Source of the DNA: Lichtheimia corymbifera B2541
Taxonomy: Eukaryota > Mucoromycota > Mucoromycetes > Mucorales > Lichtheimiaceae
DNA length: 64,000 bases
Direction of reading: 5' to 3'
Assembly: GCA_000697475.1 (NCBI GenBank)
Contig: JNEU01000734.1
Coordinates: forward strand, 397,956-461,955
Positions 1 to 10,753 of this stretch are shown here, piece by piece. Position 1 is the stretch's first letter. Each line of letters begins with the position of its first letter. Under the pieces are notes generated by a model. It saw only the letters and a program-made list of their open reading frames with translations, was not told the DNA's origin and did no database searches. The position numbers and the translations under genes are program-made.

Positions 1-45
1 CATTTAGACATTATTGCATATATATAACATCATTGTCCTACTTAC

Positions 46-631
46 CCCATGCCAAATTCATCCATGTTTGTTTTTCCCATAATGATAGCACCTGCCTTGT
101 TCAAATGTTTGACAACGGTTGCCTCGTATGGTGATGTAAAGCCTAGATGATAACAAAAGTTACTACATTGACGCTTGCATGATTAAATGCTCCCCCCCCC
201 ATTCCACCCTACCTTCCAAAACACGAGATCCACATGTAGTTTCCAAACGACTTGTACAAAAGTTGTCCTTGATACCAATAGGTGCACCATCCAAAGGTCC
301 TAGTGAGGTGCCTGAAAGGCTTTGGCTGTTAGCAGTGGTATTGATAGCAAATCCAAGGCACTTTTGGCTACCTTGTGTTTGACGTGTCGCTGTGTCTTTG
401 CCGAGCTGTTCCAATAGTTGTTTATCTTCCACAGCAACGAACGCGTTGATATTCTCATTATGGCTATGGATCTTGTCGAGAGCGTCATGCCAACTTGACA
501 GTTGTCTACCCTGCATCATACATACACACCCATTCAATCGTCCATGTTGAATTGTCCCATTCGTACACACACATACATACCTGAATCAGAGGTCTTTTGA
601 AACGAGTGACAAGGTTGGATCGTGATAGCAT
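46..631 (-). CDS. gatA: Glutamyl-tRNA(Gln) amidotransferase subunit A, mitochondrial (5' part)
   Basis: This is the amidase subunit of the GatCAB-type complex that converts misacylated Glu-tRNA(Gln) to Gln-tRNA(Gln) in mitochondria. Three exons are visible: 631-581, 510-213 and 142-46. The first junction is phase 0 and the second phase 1, and both introns are GT-AG. After the last exon a GTAAGT donor at 45 leads off the window, so the 3' part is missing. The start [11 protein letters not shown] looks like a mitochondrial presequence. [11 protein letters not shown] carries the catalytic lysine of the amidase Ser-cisSer-Lys triad. The stretch TTCGSRVLE continues after the intron as [11 protein letters not shown], and [11 protein letters not shown] follows, as in GatA. 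Both catalytic serines lie beyond the window. A general amidase is possible, but the NMDEFGMG block favours GatA. Confidence 0.88.
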
Positions 632-923
632 ATGTGTTTTCGGAAGGTGTGGGATATATAGTCGGATGGTGGAGATAGCAACAATTGATGAGCCGAGCAC
701 TACCACTTCCCCCCCCCCAAACTCCAACCCACCCACCCACTCGCCACAATTCCCGCAAAGAAAAAAAGTTAAAATGGTGCTACACGTGCAATCAACGGAT
801 GAACGGGTGAAATGAGTTTTCTAATTAATCCACTCTTTCAATCCCATTATAATTCATTGTTGATTATATACTCTTTATTAGTATGATGACGGTGCTATGA
901 GAGAGTGAAAGAGATGATCGCTT

Positions 924-2033
924 TTAGCCCCTCCATCCTTCTGGTGGTGGTGGTATATTGCGAGGTGGAGGAACATGATGATGATGGGGTGGTGGACGAG
1001 CATAGTTATTGTACGCAGGTCGCGGACTTGCACGAGCATCAAGAGACGATGTACGACCTTGTACCATCATTTGTGGCTGCGAAACAGGAGGAGGTCTATA
1101 CGATTGTGGTGGTGGTGGTGGTGCTTGTTGTTGTCTTATGGGTGGTGGTTGACCTGTTCTATAAACAGGCCTTGGCGATTGTTGTGGAGGTGGGGCTGGA
1201 TGCATAGGCCGTGATGTATACATGGGTCTTTGTTGAGCAAAAGGAGGAGGAGGTGTTCCTGTAGATTGTGGTGGTGCAGGTCTATAAGATGACGGATGAG
1301 GTCTTTGTTGAGGCACCGAATACATGCCGGGATGCTGCCGCATAGCTGCCGTTGTTTGTGGTGGAACACCTTGATAAGTTACTGGTGGTGGTGGTGGTCG
1401 TGATGATGGAGGTGGCATTCTTGGATCATAAGCACGAGTTGGACGAGGAGAAGTTGCCATACCAGCTGGATGATGAGCATAATACTGCTGCTGTTGTTGT
1501 TGGCTTCCTCCACCTCCTCCACCTGCAGTATACATGGGCTGTGGTGCCATTTGAGGATGTTGACCTTGTTGCCATTGTGTTTGTTGTTGATATTGATAAT
1601 ATTGTTGTTGCTGTGGAGGAATGGGTTGTGATGATGGCACAGGTGTAGTTGCTTGGTGAACCGGTGCTTGTTGTTGGAGTTGACGATGATTTTGTTCCAT
1701 AAAAGCAGCTCCTTGATTATCATGTTTGGGAGGTGAATGGGTGGGCGAAGGCAAATAATCCAAAAAATCAACCACATCTGCTGCACTTGGCTCAGGCCCA
1801 AGATCTTCTAACGCTTGAGCATCATCCGCTGCTTGCTGCTGTTGGTCGTCATGGGTACTTGTACTTCCTGTTGACCGTCGGTGGTCGTCACTAGGCGCGT
1901 ATTGCTGTAACAAAGTTGCTTTCTTTTTCTCAAAACCCTTTTGCGTAATGTCGCCATCTTCAAGCTCAAGCTCGAGATTTCGAAGTTTGTCCAAGAGCTC
2001 GCTCGGTAGATCTTGATCCGATTCAGGTCCCAT
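924..2033 (-). CDS. DMAP1-binding-domain protein with Pro/Gln-rich tail
   Basis: A single-exon reading frame of 369 codons. Residues about 8-46 (LPSELLDKLRNLELELEDG, then a GFEKKKATLLQQY motif) match the DMAP1-binding domain found at the N terminus of animal DIP2 proteins and their fungal relatives. The remaining roughly 300 residues are low complexity: Gln runs, PPPP runs and many Tyr/Arg-Pro pairs, ending in NIPPPPEGWRG. DIP2-type proteins continue into two AMP-binding (acyl-adenylate) domains. Here the stop codon is followed within 300 bp by the start of gatA, so no adenylation domain is present. The tail suggests a disordered scaffold. Its partner and function are unknown. The antisense strand is also open over long stretches because of the repetitive codons. 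Confidence 0.72.
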   Translation of the reverse strand: MGPESDQDLPSELLDKLRNLELELEDGDITQKGFEKKKATLLQQYAPSDDHRRSTGSTSTHDDQQQQAADDAQALEDLGPEPSAADVVDFLDYLPSPTHSPPKHDNQGAAFMEQNHRQLQQQAPVHQATTPVPSSQPIPPQQQQYYQYQQQTQWQQGQHPQMAPQPMYTAGGGGGGSQQQQQQYYAHHPAGMATSPRPTRAYDPRMPPPSSRPPPPPVTYQGVPPQTTAAMRQHPGMYSVPQQRPHPSSYRPAPPQSTGTPPPPFAQQRPMYTSRPMHPAPPPQQSPRPVYRTGQPPPIRQQQAPPPPPQSYRPPPVSQPQMMVQGRTSSLDARASPRPAYNNYARPPPHHHHVPPPRNIPPPPEGWRG

Positions 2034-2603
2034 GGTTTTGCAGATGGAGTGAAAGAGGAGAGGTAGCTCGAGGATGCGACCACTATTTCGCGGGCCGCTT
2101 ACTTATTCCTTACCACAAAAATAGTATCACCACAGCCAAATTGCCCTTTGATGGAATATAGATGAGCCTTTCTCGGTATAATAGGAATTGGGGTAGTAAA
2201 AGAACTAGTCATATTCCTTGATTGTAAACGTTATTGTATTCTTTATGGAGAATAAGGGGTGCTTCTATGCATTGATATACTCTGCATCTATCGCTGTTTC
2301 ATATTAATTCCCCAAAAACACGTATCTGTCATTGTAATAAATTTGTGTTTCTGCCCTTGTCAAAGAGCTTATTCTCCTTATAGAAGTAAAATGGCGTCTC
2401 ATTGTCATAACACAATCAAACATATCCACCGTTACACATCTCTTTCTCAACATTGAAGCTACCATGTAAACGCACAATGAAAGGGATCGTGATACCTCAA
2501 TCCGACTGCTTTATCAATCATTGGTTAAGCAACTAGAGCATCTTTGATCACTAACATGACCCTATCGAGCCATCGACTACATTTTATACAATACAATGCT
2601 ATT
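2034..2603. other. Intergenic spacer between DMAP-domain gene and BET4
   Basis: This holds the 5' flank of the DMAP1-binding-domain gene and the 3' flank of BET4. It is AT-rich, with only short chance reading frames. No RNA gene or repeat was recognised. Confidence 0.5.
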
Positions 2604-4547
2604 CTAAGTCATATGCTGCACATGTTCAATCACACGCCATAGGTCTTCCGCTTCATTGGATTTGGAAAGGGCATCCATGTGACTCTCCAAAAGTACTTTT
2701 TGCTCTAAATAACAAAAATGGTGAGTGGAACTGCGCTTGTTGAATTCAAGTCGGGCATCTTACTAGCATCTTGGTATCTTCCCATGCGGTAAGGATCGAT
2801 CGTCGTTAATGTTTCATATATGGAAACGATTTCTTGACAGGTCTTTTCCGGATCTTCAACACCATTTGCTAGTCTGAGCTGATCCAAAAAGTGTGCCAAT
2901 GTTTGCAATACCCCTTTTTCAATTGAACAATGTTAATCTCAAGGAGTAGTCTTTTTCCATATACTCACATTTACTCTCGGGCTCCAAGTCTAATAGGTCT
3001 CGCACAACACGCACTTGATCTTTGAGCAGCTCTACACGGTCCAAGGTATGCCAGGCTGAAATATGGGATGTATTGGTCATGGTGTAAGGTCGTTTTGATG
3101 GCTTGGACCATTGCGTGGCGGTTGTCTCGAATCGGGCGATCAATGCATTGATTTCTGATATTTGACATAGAGTCAGTCCCAAGGTCTGGAACAAATTAAA
3201 CCAGTGTGTTACCTGAAGCATGGGGTATTGATTTAATTTCACCTTGCCAAGCTGACGCTGGTTTGGACTTTAAGGGTGTGTTTGACACAATGATGTCGGG
3301 ATGAATGCTGATTCGAGATGGGTCGATATCACTGTTCGGCATAGCAATCCATACTAATCCATGTCGCTGACTCGGTCCAAGGGACATCCATGATCCTGAT
3401 ACCGGGTTATCATTGCCATCCAAGAGACTGGGTGCGTCAGCTAATATGATATCGCTATCCATGACCACGATAATAGCCCGAGATCCTTCGCAACGATATG
3501 CTCCAAGAACACGCACCGGTAATAAAGCTGTAGGTAGTTTTCATTAGTATCCCTCGCTTGTAAATAAGAGAGCATTGCTCATACTACTTGCCTCGACCAA
3601 CAACCCATCGATAATAAAGCCAAGCTGATTGATCATCTGGATCGGTATAAATGGCTGCCTCGATCAACTCCAATTCTAATGATTCAAGCGTGTAAGTTTT
3701 TCTCTTGTTCCGATACCCCACTATGCTTCATGATCATACCATGTTTGGCTACTTGGTTCTTTTCTTCAGGAGACATGGATGCCACAGTTTCAGGTAAAAG
3801 ACGAGTGCGTTGATGCCATGCTGAGTAATTGCTGAAGCTTTGTTTGATCTTGCGTGTGGTGAAATCAAATTCTCCTTGAGTCAGCTTGGCGACTTGCTCT
3901 TGATCCTTGGCATCCTGTCGTAATTTTTCCATCACATAGCGACGATAATCCCATCCATGAACTATCAATGTCGCTGGGTTAGATAACAGCTATAACCTCC
4001 TTATGAAAATTGTACTTACAGTTACGTGCATCCATTGCCAATAGCTTTTCCACTAAGCCAAGTTCTGCCATCCAATCTGGGTTGGGCATCGATTCCAGGC
4101 ACCAACGACGATGATTCCAAAGCCAGTATGATTTGGGGTTGATACGAATCAATTGCATGAAGAACTGGAGATCGTCGACGTAGATGGATCGGTTTTTGGC
4201 AATAGCCTCTTCAGATAACGACTCGCCAGACTCCAGAATACCACGCTGCAAAATCACTCGTCGCTTGTTCCATATGGTGTAATAGTCGGGATTGTGTTGC
4301 AGAATACGTGTAGTCAATGATAGCGTCTCTGGTGTATATATCTCTTGCTCAAACTAGATAAAATACATGATAGAATATGTTCATATGGGTGTTGCATGTA
4401 TGCATGGGTGGTGCGTGGACTCTGACAAACCTGAGAACGGCATTGCTCCACAAGCTCATTGTAAGCCTTGATTTTGCCAGCTTCCTTTTCACGTCGAGCT
4501 AAAAGTGCTTCCTCGGACACGTTCTCTCGTTTCCTGCCGTGCTTCAT
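2604..4547 (-). CDS. BET4: Rab geranylgeranyltransferase alpha subunit
   Basis: The alpha subunit of the enzyme that attaches geranylgeranyl groups to Rab GTPases, acting in the cytosol with the beta subunit and Rab escort protein. Eight exons join in frame to 502 residues: 4547-4431, 4353-4020, 3961-3740, 3675-3592, 3527-3213, 3154-2969, 2913-2764 and 2704-2604. The start MKHGRKRENVSEE is typical. Prenyltransferase alpha repeats are clear: YYTIWNKRR, SYWLWNHRRWCLE, NFHGWDYRRYV, YSAWHQRTRLL and SAWLYYRWVVGR. The C-terminal part has LLDLEPESKWVLQTLAHFL and ETLTTIDPYRMGRYQD, as in RabGGTase alpha. Intron 4 begins with GC rather than GT (AG|GCAAGT at 3591), and only this donor keeps the frame. 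The exon 5/6 junction was chosen for phase and a CTGAC branch-like site, so it is slightly less certain. Confidence 0.93.
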
Positions 4548-4866
4548 CGTCTCGTTTAGTCATCGCCATAGCTGTAACTGAATGGGGGCTACTCACAACG
4601 TTGCTGCTCATTGTGGACACAAGAAAAAGAGACAGGTCTGCTGGAATTTCAAGCGCGGTGTTAATCTTCGTGATCACGTTACCATGACAACAATAGATGG
4701 TGGTTGTTAATTGTAGCCAGTAAATGATATGATCAGCATTAAAGAAAGCAAAAGTTCATCACATATACACATTTATTCAAAGTGGGATGAAGAATAATCT
4801 TTTGACCAGCAAAAGCAGATAGGTGGATGATATATGTAAATATATATAATGATAGGTGTTATGTAC

Positions 4867-7800
4867 TCAAATGTAGCCAGCGTTTTCTCGTGGTGGTAGT
4901 GCAGGAGGGATAGAACGAAGGATATCATCAGTGGAGAATTCGCGGCGATGCTGTTTGCGTGTGGGAGGAGCTGTAAGGGAATTGCGTCGAATGGAAGTAG
5001 GGAGCGGAGAGGATCGATTTTGTTGGTTTGGAGATGGATCAATGAAAAGAGAAGAGGCGTTGCGTAATATATATTCGATGGCATTAATCTTGTGGTTCAT
5101 ATCAACAAGGTCTCGGCTTTCATCTCGATGTCGCATCAACGTCGGTCCAAAGATAACGGCAAGGTTCTTGGTCGTCATCAAATTCTCATGATGTCGTTGT
5201 TGAATTCTATAAAACGTACATAAGTCAAACTGAACGAATGATTGACCAAAAGTTAACCTTTACCTATCAAGATGATTCATCAAGTACTTTAGCGTGTTGT
5301 AGTTTTCGGAAGGTAATGAGTGGATGGCTTTTTGGAACATGCCAAGTTGCTGGTCACCAGCTCCTTCTATTATAATCCCATATAAGTAAATGAGCAGTAG
5401 TGTTGAGATGGTATTACTTACGGGCAGCTTCCATGAATTTAGAATGATATTCATAGGTGAAGAGTGGATTGGGTAAGTCGCGGAAATATTGCTTCAAGAC
5501 GCTTGTAATAGCACAAATGTCGTTCCATTGGTCTTCGTCGCACAAGTTGCAGGATTCGTCTCCATTCTCAAATGCTTGTTGGATAAGCTTCATCTGACCA
5601 GCAGCGCCCGATTTACGATAGATGCCTTCAAAATCCATGCCTCGTGTCTCAACAGCCTCAATACACTTTTGTACAACCAAAGGCACATTGCCATTCTCCA
5701 ATCGTACTTGGTCGGCAAGGTCGTTACCAAACATTGCTATGAAATAGATTCAATCATCAGCTATCCATTGTAATACAATGTCATCTCTTTCACTTACTCT
5801 TTTGCGGAGATGATGCGGTGCCATTCTCAGCTGAGCATGCGGCAGTGACATGATGCATACATCGAATGTGACACACATAACCACAATCTATCCGGTTGTA
5901 CAATGTGTAAGTAAACTCAATCAATATAGAGAGGTCATCTTAATTACCTTGACATTTCAATTCACTGACACGCCATATCTTTTCATTGCAAATCTCGCAC
6001 TTGTTGGGTCGTAAGAAACGGGTGTGTGAAAAGTTGTGTCCTTGGTTACGAATACGCATCGCTTGATCCTGCAATTCTTTGACAGATTCAGAGCTTGTCT
6101 TGTGCTTTTGTGTGCTGCCATCAGTGGGTGGTGCTGGATTCAATGGACGACTGCTGTTTGCATCATAGGGTACACCAATAACTGTCTCATCTTCGCTCTT
6201 TTTGGTATTGTTGTGATTACGTCGTCCAAATACATTGCCACCTTTGTTACGTCGAAACTTGAACATTTTGGGTGGATCTGCTTTGCTGATGCTATCACGT
6301 TGAGCCACCTTTCGCACGTTTTGGTGGTCGGATGATTTGCGCTCCAATGATACAACTATGTCGCTAGACAAATCTTGGCTCGAATGCTGCGACTTTGGCT
6401 TATTGTTGTCATTGTCGTTCGTTACAAAGTTGGTGCCTGCCATTAATGCTAGTGCTTCACGTTCACGCTCCGTCACTCGTCGTGATAGATCGTTATTGAG
6501 TTCGGTCAATTGGGCGTTCTTTGTGTTGAGCATAATCATTTCGGCAATGATATCATCCCTTGATTTGGATAACCGTGAATAGCTCTCGTTGGCTGCGTCA
6601 ATATCAGATTGGATCGATCGTAATTGTTGCTGACAAGCACGATAAGCACGTTCTGAGGATAAATGACTACACACGCATATACGACGTATATTAGCAATAA
6701 GAAATCAATTATAAAGCACTACAATGGATATACCTCAAGGTTGTATTGGATATTTCCGACACCAATGTATCCCGCTGTGCCCGTAGATCATTGCACGTTC
6801 TTTCCAAGTCAGCTTTGGTTTGGCTCAATTGCGTAATCTCTTCACGAGATATCTTCATTGCCTCGCTAGTACCAAACAGGGCAGATTGATGATAGACCAA
6901 CAATTCGGCTTTCAAGCGTGCAGTATGAGATTCGGCAGCTTGTCGTGCAGCAACTTCGCTATCATAATTCTCCTTGACCGTGTGGATCTCATCCAAAGCT
7001 TTCCTGCTGATTGCCTATTCTACCCTGTTAGTTATCATAGTGATACAAAGTTTATCTCTCTCATATACATACCTTGATCTTGCTAAATTTAGTATCCACT
7101 TCTTTGAGTTGGCTGCGAGTGCTCTGAAGTTCCTTTTCCAATTGTGCTATCCGCAATGCCTGTGTAGGGTTGCCATCCGATGCTGGTAACTCAACGGCTT
7201 CGATGTCATCATTGCTGTTGATCGATTGAAAGGTGACTTCAGATGAAGGCGATGTTGATCCGCGTGTTCTTGGAGGACTGGGGATATTCTCGGGTGGTGC
7301 ATCGTCCGTATCAGATGAAATACTCAACATTTGGTTGAGCTCAGATAATTCTTGTGGACCTGAAAATTAAAATGTCAGCAACAATAATGATAATAATACA
7401 GATGTAAAAGCTTACTCAAGATGGTAGTCTTTGTAGTAGATACATGAGATTGTGGAATTGGAGTGGAAGCGTTGCTGTGATTGATATGGTCGATACGTGG
7501 GTCACCATCAAATACGCCACCTCGTCGTTCTTTGGCAGGTCGCAAGTGTGAATCAAGTGATCCTCCTCGATTGAGAGTGGATTTCTACAAGAGAGAGACA
7601 ATGAATTTGAGATTACTCCTTAATTTCAGGCACGAGCTGTGCATGGATACACGTGTGTGTGTGTGTATGTATCTATGGTGATTGCGTACCTGTTGTTGAT
7701 CACGATGAGACAGGGCGTTGTTGCGTGGAATAGGGTGAGTATCATTAACGAGTTGTTGTTGCTGTTGAAGAAGTTGTTGCTGCAAGAGTCGTTCTTCCTT

Positions 7801-8460
7801 TCGTTTCTGGCGCATTTGTTTTCTCATCTCATGACAAGAGGTACAGAAAATGCCCTGCATTATGCAACCGAAAAAAGTCAGCAATGTGCATATTTCCGCG
7901 GTGATATGTATTACCTTGCTGGTCTGGGTAAATACGAGATCCTCGATCTTTATATTGCATTGTGTACAGCGGAAACAATCTGCGTGATAGGCCTCTTCAC
8001 CTAGATAGATATATCCAACCAGTCAATAAACAGCCTTGTTAAACTATACTATGCACACTTTACCAGTCATGATAGCTTCGTCCTTGATTGCTTTGCGACA
8101 TGCATGACAGCTGTACGAACAATCCTCGCATATTGGGCTTCCATCTCTGAGTAAAAGTAGATTGCTGTAACACTCGACGAGCTTGTGACATTTAGCGCAT
8201 CGGAAACTACATTCATCCATGACAAGAGCATTAAGAAGGAGAACAAGAAAAAGAGAGAGGAAGGGGACGAGGGAACCAGAGCGAGTAAAGGGTTGAAAAA
8301 AAAAAGGGAAACTGGATCCAGGAGTTTACCATTCGAAATGCCAGATGCCTTCACCGAATTGGACAACAGAGCCGTCTTCGATAGGTTTCATGCAGCCGTT
8401 GCATCGGGGATCGTCGTGCTCTTCATAGATATAAGACGACTCGTCGTGATAAGTTTCCAT
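4867..8460 (-). CDS. LIM-LIM-coiled coil-C1-RhoGAP protein (Rga1-like)
   Basis: A GTPase-activating protein for Rho/Cdc42-class GTPases, likely acting at sites of polarised growth. Early exons 8460-8330, 8206-8064, 8000-7915 and 7854-7690 encode two LIM zinc-binding domains: CNGCMKPIEDGS...CAKCHKLVECY, then CEDCSYSCHACRK...CFRCTQCNIKI...FCTSCHEM. A Gln-rich, Ser/Pro-rich linker follows, and then a coiled coil over about 7.2-6.5 kb (for example ALRIAQLEKELQSTRSQLKE). A C1 domain comes next (HNFSHTRFLRPNKCEICNEK, then CGYVCHIRCMHHVTAAC). The RhoGAP domain holds the arginine finger in FEGIYRKSGAAGQMKLIQQ and the NLAVIFGPTLMR motif. The order matches fungal Rga-type proteins. The C1 domain would allow binding to diacylglycerol-rich membrane or act as a non-binding C1. 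The frame ends after ALPPRENAGYI. Confidence 0.9.
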
Positions 8461-10753
8461 TTATTGGAAGGGGGAAAATGTCGAAGCTAGTTGTTGGTCG
8501 ATTTGCCGAGAAAAGAGATATGAAATAAAGACAAGAGGCGAGTGACCAAGCGCGCGCGTTCTTTGAGATATGTTGTGTGTGTGGGTGAGAGAGTGAGAGA
8601 AAAGAGATAACAAGTACTTTACGCGAACAACTAAAAATGTCGCTCCTTGGCGCTGGGCCATTAATATCAGTTTTGCTAATTATACAAGCTGTCGGGCCCA
8701 CAGGGATCCTTTCGGGTTATACAAAAGACCGCTTGTCTGTGGCTGGGATCCCACTCTTGTGTAATGAAGAACACCAAGAAGGTTTTCACAAGCATGACTG
8801 GGTCAATACTATGCACAATAAGACGTACCAAGGTGGGGTACCTTGCTTTACTGCCCCATCAAAACAGACGAAAAGGGAGGGGGGGTTACTGAGAGGGGGG
8901 TAGAGAGCCTCTAATTTAGAAGGAGGTGAAGCTATCAACATAATATAATAATAAAAGGGGGTTGGTTGGGAACCACTTTTCATTCTTTTCATTACAGTGT
9001 ATCTACCATTTTAACAGAAAGGGGGGAAAGCATCAAGGATCGTCGCACCACTCAGCAATGGCGTACCCTTAATGCTTAATGAACCTTAAAAAAAGCGGGA
9101 TGATGCATCACGAGCTATTTCAATAATCATCAATGTAGTATCTTGCTGCTCAAAGTGACCATAAGCAGAATACTGCTTGGATTGGCGGGTGAATGGAATG
9201 ATGCCATAGTTGTACAATTGCTACCTTTACAGGGTCTGGACCTTCCCGACTAAGGTCATATCGCTGTTGCAAATTAACCATTTAGTCTGCGCCACTATAA
9301 CCGATGGGTCCGTGCTCACAGGCGAGATCACATTCTGGACATCTGGAACGAACCATCTAATTATCGATTTTTCTGTTGACATCACCAACACGCTTCCAGG
9401 CGTCTGATTCGCTAATCAATTTATTGCTTTGCTACAAATGGGATGTCACAATAAGCCCATGTTACATTCTTTATGACGATGGCTGATACTAGTAGGTATG
9501 GACATGAGATCGTTTCTATTTACGCCATTGTCTGTATATATAAAAGATGACTCCTTATATGATCACATGGATGCCCATGCAAAATATGCATGAAACAAAC
9601 AATGAATGCTTGTTTGCAAATATAGTAGAGAATCTTGGGCTTGATGACAAAGAACATTGAGATGATATGTGATGATCATCTGTGTCACGCACGCATGTTT
9701 GCGTTACACTGTGCATGTTTGCTGTCAAATCGAGAGCAGCGTAGTGCAGCAGGCTGCATACATAAAAGAACTACACATCCATAAAAGTATATCTTGTATG
9801 GGTGATCATTCACCATCCTCATTGGCAAAGGAACAACAACAACAAAGGTCGATGACTCACAAATGAAACGCAAGATATCAAACTCGTAATAATTATTAAG
9901 CTCAGCATTTTTCTTCTTCATGTGATTGTGTGTGTATGCAGCGTAGCCAAGCAGCTACATATGCATCGTTCTCCGTTTCAGGTAACCCACTTGTTGGCTA
10001 TATATACTACACTTTTTTGCAATGAGACACATGACGCGTCGTTGTTTTTTGTAATTATCAATCATAAGTCATAGGTGCATCTCTTTTTATGTTAATAATG
10101 CTATTACGGTCGGGTTAAAAGGAAAAAGAATCTGCAATTAGGATGGAAAGGGAGGTAAAGTGCTGCATACAAAGCGGTACATTTGGAAATGTTGAATTGG
10201 CCCCAACAACGGTTCCATGGATGGTGAAAACAGAAATGAGAAGAATGATATCATTGCGCATTTCATCTTATAAAGATATCAAGGATGGGAATCTTTTTGG
10301 ATATATCCAATGGATCGTCGTAGAGGATAGGAGGAGGCATCCACCATCGTCAACTTGAAACGCTTGGTGCACTATACATGTAAGCCATCAGTATCATACC
10401 AGCTTTGTTTTACTACGTACGTACATACCATATTATGTGTATATCTACCTGCGCTCCAAGAGGAGATGGGGGTTTATAAGAAAAGAGGGTAGAGGCTCAA
10501 ACGAGAACAGGCACGCCGTTTTTATAGTGGCCGGCAAACCTATTCCAACCTTGCAGAACCCAAAATACACCTACAGTATGCATGAAATCTGCTGTTGACA
10601 AGTGCTTTATTTAGCATCATGCATATACGCTGATGTAAACAAAATAAAAAGTACTGCGGATAAAAGAAGGAAAGGATAACGACGGGAAGAATAAGATAAC
10701 AATGGGGTGTGATTGTTGTGTGTGTTGTGTGTGTGATATTCAGGACATTAAGA
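8461..10753. other. Gene-poor spacer of about 2.3 kb
   Basis: This lies between the 5' end of the RhoGAP gene and the 3' end of the PAK gene. It contains purine-rich tracts near 8.2-8.6 kb, a GT-rich run near 10.7 kb and a few open frames under 90 codons. One frame at 8637-8903 (+) starts with a hydrophobic MSLLGAGPLISVLLIIQ stretch but has no intron signals or recognisable domain. No tRNA with a B box was found on either strand. Confidence 0.45.

Noticed and set aside
905..1801. Long open frames on both strands rich in Val/Trp or His/Leu
   Set aside because: They are shadows of the Pro/Gln-rich DMAP-domain gene, whose repetitive codons leave other frames open.
8637..8903. 88-codon frame with signal-peptide-like start MSLLGAGPLISVLLIIQ
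   Set aside because: No domain, no splice support, and it lies in the upstream flank of the RhoGAP gene. It could be real, but the sequence alone does not show it.
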